Program-made: the position numbers and the translations under genes
Part shown: one piece after another, positions 33,588 through 44,123 of the stretch
Layout: each line of letters starts with the position of its first letter
Position numbering within the stretch: position 1 is the stretch's first letter
Assembly: GCA_964412815.1 (NCBI GenBank)
Contig: CAYPQF010000034.1
Span: forward strand, 124,001 to 188,000
Reading direction: 5' to 3'
DNA from: JAOAFZ01 sp964412815
Lineage (GTDB): Bacteria; Patescibacteriota; Microgenomatia; UBA1406; GWC2-37-13
Length of the DNA: 64,000 nt
Notes under the pieces: model-generated
What the model was told of the DNA's origin: nothing
What the model saw: the letters and a program-made list of their open reading frames with translations, nothing else
Database searches by the model: none

Positions 33588-34574
33588 ATGACGGCACGAA
33601 AGATAAGTATTGTTGCAGGGCTATTTTTAATTCCATTCTTCTTCTTATGGCGACCTTCATCTGTGTGTGCACAAGCATCATGTACTGTCTACGAAGTCTC
33701 TGTAGGGTGTGGAGATCCTGGCGGCCTGTGTAATGCTCCCTCTCCCACTCCAACCCCAACTCCCGAACCACTTAAATCCTGGATTAAAGTTCAGTCTACC
33801 TCCTTTTATAGTGATAACTTTAATGTGAGTGGCGCAAACAACTATTATGTGCCCCGCTCACCGTTCACCTTGCGTACCGATGGTACGAATCTTGATAGCG
33901 GAGGTGCTTATATGCAGACCGGAAGTACAACCAATAATATTGAGACCGGTGTCGCCCGTATTGACGGTTCCCGGTTTGAGACAGAGCGCATAAACCCGAA
34001 AGGGTGGGTGTTAACCAATTCTGAAAGTCGTGATACGGTATTTAGTCCGGAACGCTATCTGGATTATGCGAAAACCCGTAAGGATTTCGTGCGTATTACC
34101 GACCTGGCAAACATCGCAAATAACAAGGTTAATATTATTGACCCGCAGGCAGCTGGTCAGGCAAACGATACCATAACGGTCACTAACGCTACCGTGCTCA
34201 ATAAGTCTCCCTTTGTACTGATAGTTGATGGGAACCTGACGATCAACACTGACTTTAATACGAATGCAACCAATAGCATTGCGATTGTGGTTACCGGAAC
34301 ACTCACCATCAGCGGAACTGTCCAGAATGCGAACGCCTTGTTTTTTGTCAATGACTTGCTATTGCCATCATCGGGATCTCCTGACGGGGTAAACGGAGGT
34401 CTCCAGATTGTGGGAAACCTGATTGTTTATAATGGACTGGAACAGATCGATATCGAACGAACACGTACCGAAAACGAGCGACCTACTGTCTTTATTGTGC
34501 AGCAAATTCCCATGTATTTGCAGTTATTACCCTATTTTTCCACGGCAAACTATGAATGGCGCGGTATCCAGTAA
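33588..34574 (+). CDS. Exported beta-rich protein of a pilin-like operon
   Basis: The 328-aa protein has a signal peptide (about 1-28, ending VCAQA), a cysteine-containing N-terminal stretch, a short Pro/Thr linker (SPTPTPTPEP) and a beta-helix-like domain (VDGNLTINTDFNTNATN..., VTGTLTISGTVQ). The C-terminus is unusual: PTVFIVQQIPMYLQLLPYFS followed by TANYEWRGIQ. The 3' end overlaps the next gene by 23 nt. TAGTAT lies six nt before the ATG. Function is unknown; probably displayed on the surface. Confidence 0.6.
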   Translation: MTARKISIVAGLFLIPFFFLWRPSSVCAQASCTVYEVSVGCGDPGGLCNAPSPTPTPTPEPLKSWIKVQSTSFYSDNFNVSGANNYYVPRSPFTLRTDGTNLDSGGAYMQTGSTTNNIETGVARIDGSRFETERINPKGWVLTNSESRDTVFSPERYLDYAKTRKDFVRITDLANIANNKVNIIDPQAAGQANDTITVTNATVLNKSPFVLIVDGNLTINTDFNTNATNSIAIVVTGTLTISGTVQNANALFFVNDLLLPSSGSPDGVNGGLQIVGNLIVYNGLEQIDIERTRTENERPTVFIVQQIPMYLQLLPYFSTANYEWRGIQ

Positions 34575-35529
34575 CCACAAAAAAACGGCTGCTTTATCCC
34601 GGCGTTCTGAAAAAGGACAAGTCCTTCTGCTTCTGATTATGGTAATGGGAACGCTGCTGATTGTTGCAATGACCGCGATTTTCCAGGGCACCACTGACAC
34701 TCAGATTAGTGGAATAAATCAAACTGCGCAACGTACGCTGTCTGCGGCAGAAGCAGGTCTGGAGTCTGCACTGCTCAACGGAGAAGAGGGTACCTATGCT
34801 GAACTGGGACTCACTTCACTTGCAGGAATAGACCTTGGCGGGAGCACGGTGAGTATCGAAGAAAAACGTGAAAACCTGTTTACCATTCCTAAACTGGACC
34901 CGGATTCACAATATACCTTTTACCTGTCTGAGTACAACTACAACCCAACAACCGGCGCTGTTTCGTTCGGATTCCCGTATGGAGGAAAGATGGCGATTTA
35001 TTATACTTCGGACAACGATCAGCGGGACTGTACTGATGTCGCAATGGAGTTTACCATTATCTATGACACCAATACTTCGGATGGCATATATCAGGTAAAA
35101 ACACTGATCGCTGATGCGGGTAACGCGATTGCGCCTTCGCTCACGAACCCGTCGAATGTAACGGATGATGATATCTTTTTTGAAGCAGTTCCCGCCGGAA
35201 ATAATGATCTGGGTGAACCATATCAGTGTTATACCCATGATCTGGATATGGCTGACTATCCCAATGCCCGTCTCATGATTCTGAAATCGTATCTGAAGAG
35301 TACCAAAGTTGGATTGACAACCCGTAAGTTCCAGCCAAGCGACTCCGGACTCCCGGCATTTACTCCTCAGGGTAGAACAATTACCTCAACGGCCCGGTCA
35401 GCAGGTTTTGGTCCGTCGCCGACACCCGGAGGGCCGGCTGTTCAAACCGACACCGGTGTCACTCGTACCGCTACCATCTTCCAGTCGTATCCACAGATCC
35501 CGGCAGAGATGTTTGTAACGAGCTTCTAA
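34552..35529 (+). CDS. PilX-like minor pilin / pilus assembly protein
   Basis: The 325-aa protein begins with a basic stretch, then EKGQVLLLLIMVMGTLLIVAMTAIFQG and an SAAEAGLESAL segment, the arrangement of PilX-type minor pilins (hydrophobic N-helix followed by AAEAGLE). The rest is a beta-rich globular domain with a few cysteines. An upstream in-frame extension exists, but ATG 34552 inside the preceding gene is the sensible start because it places the helix at the N-terminus. The 23-nt overlap implies translational coupling. Confidence 0.7.
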   Translation: MNGAVSSNHKKTAALSRRSEKGQVLLLLIMVMGTLLIVAMTAIFQGTTDTQISGINQTAQRTLSAAEAGLESALLNGEEGTYAELGLTSLAGIDLGGSTVSIEEKRENLFTIPKLDPDSQYTFYLSEYNYNPTTGAVSFGFPYGGKMAIYYTSDNDQRDCTDVAMEFTIIYDTNTSDGIYQVKTLIADAGNAIAPSLTNPSNVTDDDIFFEAVPAGNNDLGEPYQCYTHDLDMADYPNARLMILKSYLKSTKVGLTTRKFQPSDSGLPAFTPQGRTITSTARSAGFGPSPTPGGPAVQTDTGVTRTATIFQSYPQIPAEMFVTSF

Positions 35530-35539
35530 TCTGACACAA

Positions 35540-35571
35540 AAACAAAAAAACGGACCCTGATACGGGTCCGT
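35540..35571 (-). terminator. Intrinsic terminator of the flavin reductase gene
   Basis: Stem ACGGACCC/GGGTCCGT (35550-35557 and 35564-35571) with a 6-nt loop; on the minus strand it is followed by a run of U. It lies between convergent genes and may serve both. Confidence 0.8.
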
Positions 35572-35624
35572 CATACTGTTTCATCTGTTTCGAACGCAAA
35601 GCACAGAAGAAGCTATCTCCGCCC

Positions 35625-36362
35625 TTACACCGTGAATTTCTCAAAATGAACGTTCTCTTTTGGTACGCCTTTGTTCGCCAGATATTCACGCAGGGACTCG
35701 ATGACTTTCGGCCCGCCACAGAGGTAATACTGATAGGTAGCCAGGTCTCCTGAAACGGTTGTTTCGAGTCCATCGTTGACATGTCCCAGACCGTAAAACT
35801 GACGGTCATCCGGATTGGTGACACATTCAAGGTTTTCTTCGCGTGACAGACAGTTCATAAACTTGAAGTTCGGGTAACTGGCGTTCAGTTGTTTAAATTC
35901 TTCGAAAAGGTACGTATCCTGCATATTCTTGAACCCCCAGAACAGGTAAAGTTCCCGATCCGGAGCAGTTTTAATCAAGTGATGGATAATACTGCGCATT
36001 GGGGCAATGCCGGTTCCGGTGGCCAGAAAGACCACATGCTTTTCGTTTTCCTGCGGGAAGAACATTCCAGCCGGCCCTTGAACGGTAAGGGTGTCACCAA
36101 TATTCATCTCCATTAGATGTTTAGAAGCAACGCCTTCAGGAATAATCTCGACAATTAATTCAAAGCGGTCATGGATATCAGCGGAGGAGGCCATAGAATA
36201 CAATCTGCGGGCCGTTTTACCATCAGCTTGAGGAATATGAAGGATTACATACTGACCGGCTTTAAACTCAAAATGAAAGCCGTTGGTGGAGAATTCAAAA
36301 TGATAGACATCGTGGACTAACTGTTCCCGTTTCGTAAGGGTGACATTGAAAGTGGATAACAT
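35625..36362 (-). CDS. FAD/NAD(P)-binding oxidoreductase (ferredoxin-NADP reductase family)
   Basis: The 245-aa protein has the FNR fold. FAD-binding RLYSMASS (about 53-60), phosphate-binding GDTLTVQGPAG, then the nucleotide-binding ATGTGIAPMRS (about 114-124) and YLCGGPKVIESL (about 215-226), ending VHFEKFTV. It has no iron-sulfur or globin domain, so the electron partner is a separate protein that is not in this window. A terminator follows. Confidence 0.85.
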   Translation of the reverse strand: MLSTFNVTLTKREQLVHDVYHFEFSTNGFHFEFKAGQYVILHIPQADGKTARRLYSMASSADIHDRFELIVEIIPEGVASKHLMEMNIGDTLTVQGPAGMFFPQENEKHVVFLATGTGIAPMRSIIHHLIKTAPDRELYLFWGFKNMQDTYLFEEFKQLNASYPNFKFMNCLSREENLECVTNPDDRQFYGLGHVNDGLETTVSGDLATYQYYLCGGPKVIESLREYLANKGVPKENVHFEKFTV

Positions 36363-36421
36363 CAGGAATGTAAAAAATGGTTAACATCAATATCGTACCG
36401 CAGCAGAGAGAAAATTTCAAG

Positions 36422-38779
36422 TTAGAGGCGGGCGCGTTGCGTAATCTCAGCTTCAATTAATTCACGAGGTTTCCCATGCTTCAGGCGGGAGAGCTGAATA
36501 ATAGCCTGGGCAACCTGTTCGTTTCGTTCTTTCTTAAGTTGTTCGATATCTTTGGTCATATCAATCGAGAATGGATCTACCGGCTCATTGTTAACGAGTG
36601 TCTTCATATACGCATGGAAGCGTTCAACATTGATGATGTCAGACTCGTTAAAGAACGGCTGGAACTCACGCTGGATAAAGTTGGCATCCGAGACACCGAC
36701 ACGGAAACAGACGATAGAGCCGACGTTTCCGAAGACCGCGTTTTTTACTTCTTCGTCCATCTGACCAATAAACTGATTGGCGACCGTCAGACCCAGATGG
36801 TACTTACGGGCTTCTGAGAGAATAACGGCAAAGTCCGGGGTGGCGAAATTCTGAAATTCGTCGACATAGAACATAAAGTCGGTACGCTGATCTTCCGGAA
36901 TATCCGCACGACTCATAGCGGCAGCCAGAATTTTTGGTACGATGACCAGTCCGAGGAACTGGGAGTTTTCTTCGCCCAGTTTACCTTTGGAGAGATTAAT
37001 CATCAGAATCTTTTTCTCATCCATAATCTGACGGAAGTCGATGGCAGACTTGGACTGTCCAATAATGTTACGCATCATCTTGTTGGTGATAAAGCGACCG
37101 AATTTTGAGACGATGTAATCGAGTGTTTCCGATTTGTGAAAGTCAGAGGTCTGGGCAATCTGGTCAGTCCAGTAGCGGCGGACGATCGGATCATCAACTT
37201 TTGGCAGCAGTTCCTGTACGTACTTGGAATCGGTCATAACCCGTACAATCTCAATAAAGGTTGCGCCCTCTTCTGCCATAACGGTCAGCATGGCGTTACG
37301 GACTGCGTGTTCGAAGCGGGGACCAATAATACCGGTACGCTGGGGATCGTACAGTTTGTACATCAGGTTGATGATGGCGCTGGTGATAAAATGTTTTTCT
37401 TCTTCGGTGCGGCATTCCAGCAGGTTTAAACCGAGTGGCCGTTCGGTATCGGACGGGTCAAACAGAATGACATCTTCGGCACGATCTGCCGGAATATAAC
37501 GAAGAGTATCTTCGATTAAGTCTCCGTGCGGGTCGATTACACAGACTCCTTTGCCACTGGCGATGTCCTGTTTAATTAACTCTTTGAGCAGTTCTGACTT
37601 ACCTACACCGGTCTTTCCGATAATGTAGAGATGACGCATACGGTCTTTCTGTGAGATGTGTACCGGGCGACGGACGCCGCGATAATAGGCAAATCCCATC
37701 ATGGTCCCACCTTCAGTTGGCACTTCGGACGAAACCGGGGCCGTCTTGGCTTTGAGCCACTGGATATGTGGTGTTTCCACTGTCTTATTCGGAAAGTGGT
37801 AGAGCGTGGCGAGCTCGTCTGTTGAGAGAATAGAGGTAACCTTTGCCCAGGGTGGTTCGAACACCGGGAAGAACTTGTAGATAAAGTTCATCATAAAGCC
37901 ACCTTTAAAGTAAATTGTTGGTTCGGTAAAGCCGTTCAGGTCGGACTCAAACTGGGTGAATGCAGAGGTTATGTTTCGCAGATGCATATCGGCAATATCC
38001 TGGTTTTGTGCGGAAACAACGACCCGGATAATAGATTCGAAGCCGGGTTTGGAGACCTTTTCATCAACTCGTTCCAGCGTTTTCTGATCGATTTTATACT
38101 TGGCTTTTTCGGGATTGGCTTCGTCTTTTTTGGTCTGTGATACAAATGATTTTCCGGCACCTTTCCATTTGGAATCTGCGGGACGGATCAGGAACTGGAC
38201 AATCGCTCCTTCACCGTCTCCCATCTTGGACAATGCGGAGGTAATGTTGCTCAAGGGATCGGACGGATGGTCCCGGAATACTTTGATCGGGTAATACGCT
38301 TCAGCTTTTTCTGTTTTAAGCGCGGTAAACGCTACCTTGCCATTCTCTGAAAAAATATTTGGTTCTTCTGCTTTGGTAATATCTGCCGATGGGTAGTAAC
38401 CATAGATGGTTTTCTCTACCAGATCGATCACTTTTGCAGGAGCGGAAACATAAAACCGGATCTCGGTATTTTTGGCGACAATCTCGAAGGCCATCAGATC
38501 AGCTACATCCAGAAATGAAAATATCCCTGGTTTCGGTTTAAGAGACGAAAACGAAGCAAACATCTGCTCTGCCACATCAATCTTGATTTCGTTTTCTTTG
38601 GGCATCTTGACTTCGAGGGTGACCATCTCAAGCGAAGACTGTTCGCGTTTTTTGAGTCGGTTGTAGATCACCATGAGATAGAGGAAGGCCCCGGAAAAAC
38701 CGAGCGCAGTGACTACCGCCACCAGAAAGATCACAAAGAGGAGAACCGCATTGGTAGCTTCGGCAATAACTTCGTTCAT
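36422..38779 (-). CDS. VirD4/TraG-like membrane ATPase
   Basis: The 785-aa protein has an N-terminal membrane helix (about 8-38), a large central domain, and a P-loop ATPase with Walker A GKTGVGKS (about 387-394), CVIDPHGDL, and Walker B FMFYVDEFQNF (about 634-644). This is the layout of type IV coupling proteins or related DUF87-type helicase-like ATPases. It may work with the VirB4-like set at 17-21 kb. The first ATG overlaps the TATAAT (38786-38791), so the ATG at 38779 (MNEVIAEA) is used. Confidence 0.85.
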   Translation of the reverse strand: MNEVIAEATNAVLLFVIFLVAVVTALGFSGAFLYLMVIYNRLKKREQSSLEMVTLEVKMPKENEIKIDVAEQMFASFSSLKPKPGIFSFLDVADLMAFEIVAKNTEIRFYVSAPAKVIDLVEKTIYGYYPSADITKAEEPNIFSENGKVAFTALKTEKAEAYYPIKVFRDHPSDPLSNITSALSKMGDGEGAIVQFLIRPADSKWKGAGKSFVSQTKKDEANPEKAKYKIDQKTLERVDEKVSKPGFESIIRVVVSAQNQDIADMHLRNITSAFTQFESDLNGFTEPTIYFKGGFMMNFIYKFFPVFEPPWAKVTSILSTDELATLYHFPNKTVETPHIQWLKAKTAPVSSEVPTEGGTMMGFAYYRGVRRPVHISQKDRMRHLYIIGKTGVGKSELLKELIKQDIASGKGVCVIDPHGDLIEDTLRYIPADRAEDVILFDPSDTERPLGLNLLECRTEEEKHFITSAIINLMYKLYDPQRTGIIGPRFEHAVRNAMLTVMAEEGATFIEIVRVMTDSKYVQELLPKVDDPIVRRYWTDQIAQTSDFHKSETLDYIVSKFGRFITNKMMRNIIGQSKSAIDFRQIMDEKKILMINLSKGKLGEENSQFLGLVIVPKILAAAMSRADIPEDQRTDFMFYVDEFQNFATPDFAVILSEARKYHLGLTVANQFIGQMDEEVKNAVFGNVGSIVCFRVGVSDANFIQREFQPFFNESDIINVERFHAYMKTLVNNEPVDPFSIDMTKDIEQLKKERNEQVAQAIIQLSRLKHGKPRELIEAEITQRARL

Positions 38780-38785
38780 GTATAG

Positions 38786-38791
38786 ATTATA
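38786..38791 (-). promoter_or_regulatory. Leaderless -10 box of the VirD4-like gene
   Basis: TATAAT on the minus strand, six nt before ATG 38779. The longer ORF start at 38794 lies upstream of this box and is therefore unlikely. Confidence 0.6.
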
Positions 38792-38868
38792 CATTGCAGA
38801 TGCCGTAAATGGTACGCTGAGATTGTGATATGAACGCCTGGAAGCGCGGAGATTCGGTATAATTTCCT

Positions 38869-39339
38869 ATGGCAAAAAAGGAACAGAAGAAATCTTCCCA
38901 TGAGTCCCCAGAAAAAAAACCTGACAGGCAACCGTCGGTGATGAATCACTTGATGAATCTGATGGTTGGAACTATCGCCTTATCCTATGTGGTGCTAAAT
39001 GGTATTGCTTCACAGATGATTAATCCACTGTACGAACGGTTTGTTGCAGAAGAGGTTGATGCACAGGTGGCTTTCTACAAAATTGCCCGCAACTTACCGG
39101 AGTTTCAAGAGATTTACGAGGCAAATGCCGCTACTATTCAATCACTAGAACCTGAAATCAACAAAGATGATGTTACCCGCGTGGATAAAATTCGCAAACT
39201 CGAAACATTGCTGGAACAAAATCCTAATTCACGTGATCTATTGTATGTAATTGCGACCCTTTATGAGCAGTCCGGTGACGAAGAAAATGCTCGGCTGTAT
39301 CGTGAAAAAGCCCTTCAGATAGATCCTTCTCTCGAGTAA
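38869..39339 (+). CDS. Membrane-anchored TPR-like protein
   Basis: The 156-aa protein has a Lys/Glu-rich N-terminus, a hydrophobic segment (about 30-50, MNLMVGTIALSYVVLNGIAS) and helical repeats ending in a TPR-like hairpin (DLLYVIATLYEQSGDEENAR followed by LYREKALQIDPSLE). It probably scaffolds an envelope complex. TATAAT at 38858-38863 lies five nt before the ATG. It is divergent from the VirD4-like gene and precedes the giant surface gene. Confidence 0.65.
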   Translation: MAKKEQKKSSHESPEKKPDRQPSVMNHLMNLMVGTIALSYVVLNGIASQMINPLYERFVAEEVDAQVAFYKIARNLPEFQEIYEANAATIQSLEPEINKDDVTRVDKIRKLETLLEQNPNSRDLLYVIATLYEQSGDEENARLYREKALQIDPSLE

Positions 39340-39444
39340 TACCATTCCCCAATGTATTTTCTATACATATTCTATATGTGTTTATGCTACACTGAATTTT
39401 CAGTACTTATTTAGTATGTATAGCAATTACGCTTAAACCGGATA

Positions 39445-42400
39445 ATGAAGAAAAAACGTACCGTTCAGAATCGGCATTCTCATCAGTACTCCTCCTTTAT
39501 TCGTACTTCTTTGATTACCTTACTTATCATGGCCGGCATCTTCGGGATTATTCTCATATTGTTATATCAACAGGGAAAACAGCGTTCTACAGCTCAAAAA
39601 CCAACTCACCAGCACACAGATGGGATGCAAGTACTCGGGGAGAGTGATATGCAGCTTGACGGCCGTTTTATTGTGAATGTCCCCACCGAGTTTAGCAAAA
39701 CCATCTCTGCTCCCGGGCAAACACTTGACCTGGGTGACGGAACCATTATTGCAGGAAATATTATTACCCAGCTGGGACAGGGGCAGGGTATTCAGGTTAT
39801 TTCGGGAAGAACACCGACAATTATTAATACCGATCCGGGAAGTGCACAGAGGATGTTTCAGAACATCAAGATAGGGGGAACAACGATCCAGGCTGATCAG
39901 AATGCTGATCAGCTTGAGATCGAAGCCGGAGACAACATCAAGATCAGTGCTGACGGGAAAAAAATCCGCATCTCCGGAATCCAGTCAGGCAGTAGTGGCG
40001 GATCAGGGGGAAGTACCACCATTATTCAGGATGATGACGGCTTTACGGATACCGGCTCAACTATCTCACTGGAAAATGCAACCGACCGTGTCGCTCTGGG
40101 AACCGATATCGCTGAAGGAAAACTGACCGTCCAGACTGAGTCAGATGCGGTTGGCCTGGTAATTACGGGTGCAGTAAACCAGCAGGCGAATCTGACCGAA
40201 TGGCGTGATGCCAACGGGAATGAACTGATCGTTTTTGATAATCAAGGGAATGCGATCTTTAATGGAACTATTACCCAGAACGGATCCAATATCAGTGGTG
40301 ATACGGTTGCCTTTACCGGCAGTGGCGGTACCTTGGTACTTGATATTCAGACGAGTGAGCCGGCGAATCTGCTCGAGAATCCGACGGTTGATACGAATAT
40401 TGAGACTTGGGATGTGAATTCGCCTACCGCAATAAATCAAACCGTAAACCGCGAGTTTAGCACCGATCTTTCCGGTTGGACAGGTGAAATAATTGATGGT
40501 TCATTCCAGGAACTATTCACGAATACAGGATTCGAATCAAATCTGAATGCATGGGATTTGTCGGGCGGAGGATTATACTCGATTACAGAAAGCAATACCT
40601 TTACCTCTACTCCCTATCATGTAACCCGAGCGCCGGATGGATCAATCTGGTACACCACCACCAGCAATAAGATTGGTCGAGTTACTACGACAGGGGTAGT
40701 AACTGAGTTTACTACTCCCAGTGCGTTAAATATCGGACAGATTACCACCGGGCCGGATGGTTTTATATGGTACATTTCTTCGTCTGTAAATCGGATTGGA
40801 AAAGTTAACCCATCAAACGGGGTGATTACCGAATACACCATCGCCAGTGGAGGTCAGGGGATTGCTGCGGGACCGGATGGCAATATCTGGTTTACCATGA
40901 CAGGTTCAAGCCGCGTGGGCCGGATTACTACAAATGGTGTGGTAACCGGCAATTTTAACACCACTACCAACCAGGGACCGCGTGATATCGTGGCCGGACC
41001 GGATGGGAATATGTACATCATCTTTGAGACCAGCGGCCGGGTCGGGCGTATGAATATGAATGGTGATCTGATCATTCTAGGAAACACCGGAACCCTGCCT
41101 CGTGGAGCTACCGTAGGCCCCGATGGTAATATCTGGTATGCCGTTTTTACCGGCAATGCGGTGGGACGTGTTTCTCTGCCTTCTGGAACAATCACCGAGT
41201 TCTCTACTGCGGGGGCGAGTCTGACGGGAATGTTTGATATCACTTCTGCTGATGGCTATTTGTGGGTTACTGCTACCGGTTCACGACGGATCGCCCGTAT
41301 CACCACCACAGGTACCATTACTTCCTACAGTGCACAGACAGGTGCGAATCCCCGCGGGATTGCTGTCGGCAGTGATGGGAATCTCTGGTATGCATCGGAA
41401 AGCGGTAATAGTATCGGTCGCTTTCAGATTATCGGGCCGGAACGTGTTACTAATCCAACCTTCTCTATCAGTGCCGGAGCTATTCGTATTCCGGCCAATG
41501 CCGAAGCTACAAATCTGGCTCAGTTTGTAAATGTCGGCGATACTCGTCAATATCTGTTGACCGCACATGTCTATGTTGATGGAACGACTCCGGTTACCAG
41601 TTCGATCGCACAGCTTGCGGTAAACGGGTCGACCGTTCCCACGACCTATTCGCAGGTAGGAGGAGGCTGGTATAAACTGGAAGCTGTCGTTACGGGTGCC
41701 AATGCGAGTGTTCGCTATGGAATACTGGTACGGGAAAATAAACAGGTATTTATTGATGCTCTATCGTTAAAAGCGGCCTCAACGGCATCGAGACTGGTCA
41801 ATACATTTTATGATCAGATCGGTTCTGCCCAAATTACAGCTCCGGCTGATAATGATGTGAGCTTTGTTCAAACGCTGCCGTTTAACCAGAATGCGTATAC
41901 GATGACGGTATATGCATACCGGGACGGAAATCCGGTAACAAATGCCGATCTGACCCTGACATACAACGGTCAGAATATTCCTACACAAATTTCCACTACG
42001 TCTAAAGTAGGCTGGTATAAGCTGGAAGGTGCCTTTACCGCAACAAATGTGTCTACCACGTATGGCATCCGGGTGTTTAAGGGAAAGACAGTTGCCGTAG
42101 ATTCTATTGCACTGTCTCTTGCGAATATCGCCGCTTCTGCTGTTCACAGCACCGAACAACCCACCTATGGCACATCTCCCGGAGCGGTGCGACTGAATGC
42201 AATAGGCCGTACACCTGTCCAGTTTACACAGGCTATCTCGATTCCCACGGCCGGAACGTATTCGTTTATTACTCGTGTGTACAACATCACTCCCGGTAAT
42301 GTCGAAGGGACGATTTCCTCTGGTATTGTGCGGTTGTCGCTCAACGGAAACCACATGTCGGGGGTATCATATGTGGCTGCATCCGGCGGCTTTTACACCG

Positions 42401-44049
42401 TTACGGGAACGGCGTTTCTGGCAGCCGGCTCGTATACCATCGGTCTGGAGGTACAGACCGGACACTGGGTGGTTGCAGACTCATTCAGTCTCCAGCAGGG
42501 CAGCGGGAATGATAAGACCGTCTACATTGTGAACTCGGGTTCGGGTCTGGCCAAGATGAATGTTGAATCAACCACCTTCCTGAATAGTGGTGTAGGAGAG
42601 AATCAGGCACTTATTATATCCGGGGCTGCAAACCAGGCCGCAAACCTGACCGAATGGCGTGATGTAAATAACAATATTCTGGCAGTAGTAGATGAACAGG
42701 GGCGATTTGGAATCGGGACTGGGGATCCTGCGCTTGAGCTGGTGGTTTCGGTGCAAAAAGAGACATCTCCGGCGGTTGCATTTTTGAATACCAATAGTAC
42801 CGATTCACCCTTGTCAGGAATTCTTCGTTTGGGCACAGGTGTTGCGGAGACGGGAACAGATACCCGGTTTATTCAGTTTTATGCGGGAGCAACGTCGGAA
42901 TCGAACGGGGTGGGAGTTGGCAGAATCCGCTTGAATAATGGCGGGGTGGCGTATGAATCCGGTGGTGCAGACTTTGCAGAGTACTTTACTGCAGAGAAGT
43001 CCGCTGATACCTACGCTCCCGGTACGGTTATGGTAATAAATACAGCAGGGAAGGTTGATACCTCTACGCGTGAACAGGATGCTAATGTTCTGGGAGTGGT
43101 CTCTGATACCGCTGCGTTTGTCGGTAACGCAAAAAACGATTCTCCGGATGCCACACAGGTCCTGGTTGGTCTGGTTGGACAAATTCAGACACAGGTAACA
43201 GACCTGAACGGACCCGTTCGAGCCGGTGACAAGTTGACCGTTGCCCCCATTGCCGGATATGCCATGAAAGCAACCGGAACCGGAGCGGTCCTGGGAACTG
43301 CCTTGGAGTCGTTTGATCCTGCCTCCGGTACCTCGTGTTCTACCCGGCTCAAACCTGCAGAGACAGGAGAAAGGCCAGAGAGCACACCAGCGGCTGTTAT
43401 TGAGAGCGCTTCGGCATCGGATGCTGTATCGTTATCGCAGCCATCGTGTGGCCGCATTCTGGTCTATGTTGATAGCAGTTGGATGACTGCTGCTACAGCG
43501 CCATCACTGGATGCTATCTCTATGATCTCGTCACCCGTAACTGCAACTGCTACAGAAGCAGCCGTCTTTAATGAAGGAATCTCGGTACTCGGACTTGCCA
43601 ATGTCTATGACCTGTCGGTGATGAACTCGATCTCCGCGGGGCAGTTACAGATTAACGGCCTGACCGACGAAGGTGATGCATCTATCAGTACGTTAACTGG
43701 CAACCTACTCTTACAGGCGCATGCACAGGGAGCGGTGGAGTTTGTCGGCAGCCGGATTGTATTTGATAGAGCCGGAAATATTGACCTGAAGGAGGGAAAC
43801 CTGAAACTTGGTGCAGGGCAGATAATTGGGAATAGTTCGTTTGTTGGTTCAGCAACCATTCCGGCCGGCAAGACATCTGTGCGGGTTGATCGGGACTGGA
43901 ATCGGCCACCTGCCTCTGTGCAGCTGACTCCAGAGTACAATACGAACTCCTGGGTAACTGAAGTATCTCAAGATGGATTTACCATTATGGTTGATAAGGC
44001 TCCAGAACAATCCAAAAAAGTATACTGGCAAGTACTTTTTATTGAGTAA
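39445..44049 (+). CDS. Giant surface protein with Vgb-like beta-propeller and tail-fibre-like end
   Basis: The 1534-aa protein has one N-terminal membrane helix (about 20-47). A TEWRDxNGN-type unit near residues 245-270 recurs near 1065-1090. Residues about 381-668 form a beta-propeller with repeated GPDGNIWY motifs as in virginiamycin B lyase/streptogramin-lyase proteins. Residues about 669-1028 hold three related jelly-roll-like modules (GGWYKLEAV, KVGWYKLEGA). The C-terminal part (FAEYFTAEKSADTYAPGTV...) is shared with the 30288 protein, and the last 70 residues form a capping domain. It is probably a long adhesive or carbohydrate-binding surface fibre. A decayed paralogue lies at 63420. 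Confidence 0.75.
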   Translation: MKKKRTVQNRHSHQYSSFIRTSLITLLIMAGIFGIILILLYQQGKQRSTAQKPTHQHTDGMQVLGESDMQLDGRFIVNVPTEFSKTISAPGQTLDLGDGTIIAGNIITQLGQGQGIQVISGRTPTIINTDPGSAQRMFQNIKIGGTTIQADQNADQLEIEAGDNIKISADGKKIRISGIQSGSSGGSGGSTTIIQDDDGFTDTGSTISLENATDRVALGTDIAEGKLTVQTESDAVGLVITGAVNQQANLTEWRDANGNELIVFDNQGNAIFNGTITQNGSNISGDTVAFTGSGGTLVLDIQTSEPANLLENPTVDTNIETWDVNSPTAINQTVNREFSTDLSGWTGEIIDGSFQELFTNTGFESNLNAWDLSGGGLYSITESNTFTSTPYHVTRAPDGSIWYTTTSNKIGRVTTTGVVTEFTTPSALNIGQITTGPDGFIWYISSSVNRIGKVNPSNGVITEYTIASGGQGIAAGPDGNIWFTMTGSSRVGRITTNGVVTGNFNTTTNQGPRDIVAGPDGNMYIIFETSGRVGRMNMNGDLIILGNTGTLPRGATVGPDGNIWYAVFTGNAVGRVSLPSGTITEFSTAGASLTGMFDITSADGYLWVTATGSRRIARITTTGTITSYSAQTGANPRGIAVGSDGNLWYASESGNSIGRFQIIGPERVTNPTFSISAGAIRIPANAEATNLAQFVNVGDTRQYLLTAHVYVDGTTPVTSSIAQLAVNGSTVPTTYSQVGGGWYKLEAVVTGANASVRYGILVRENKQVFIDALSLKAASTASRLVNTFYDQIGSAQITAPADNDVSFVQTLPFNQNAYTMTVYAYRDGNPVTNADLTLTYNGQNIPTQISTTSKVGWYKLEGAFTATNVSTTYGIRVFKGKTVAVDSIALSLANIAASAVHSTEQPTYGTSPGAVRLNAIGRTPVQFTQAISIPTAGTYSFITRVYNITPGNVEGTISSGIVRLSLNGNHMSGVSYVAASGGFYTVTGTAFLAAGSYTIGLEVQTGHWVVADSFSLQQGSGNDKTVYIVNSGSGLAKMNVESTTFLNSGVGENQALIISGAANQAANLTEWRDVNNNILAVVDEQGRFGIGTGDPALELVVSVQKETSPAVAFLNTNSTDSPLSGILRLGTGVAETGTDTRFIQFYAGATSESNGVGVGRIRLNNGGVAYESGGADFAEYFTAEKSADTYAPGTVMVINTAGKVDTSTREQDANVLGVVSDTAAFVGNAKNDSPDATQVLVGLVGQIQTQVTDLNGPVRAGDKLTVAPIAGYAMKATGTGAVLGTALESFDPASGTSCSTRLKPAETGERPESTPAAVIESASASDAVSLSQPSCGRILVYVDSSWMTAATAPSLDAISMISSPVTATATEAAVFNEGISVLGLANVYDLSVMNSISAGQLQINGLTDEGDASISTLTGNLLLQAHAQGAVEFVGSRIVFDRAGNIDLKEGNLKLGAGQIIGNSSFVGSATIPAGKTSVRVDRDWNRPPASVQLTPEYNTNSWVTEVSQDGFTIMVDKAPEQSKKVYWQVLFIE

Positions 44050-44123
44050 CTAGGTGTCTATTGAAGAAAATTGGTGAAAAAGAATAACCGTTATTTTGAA
44101 TTCTACGCTACAATTGTACTTAG

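Noticed and set aside
41779..42354. 191-aa minus-strand frame inside the giant surface gene
   Set aside because: Antisense shadow; the plus-strand frame is continuous over 1534 codons with clear domain repeats.
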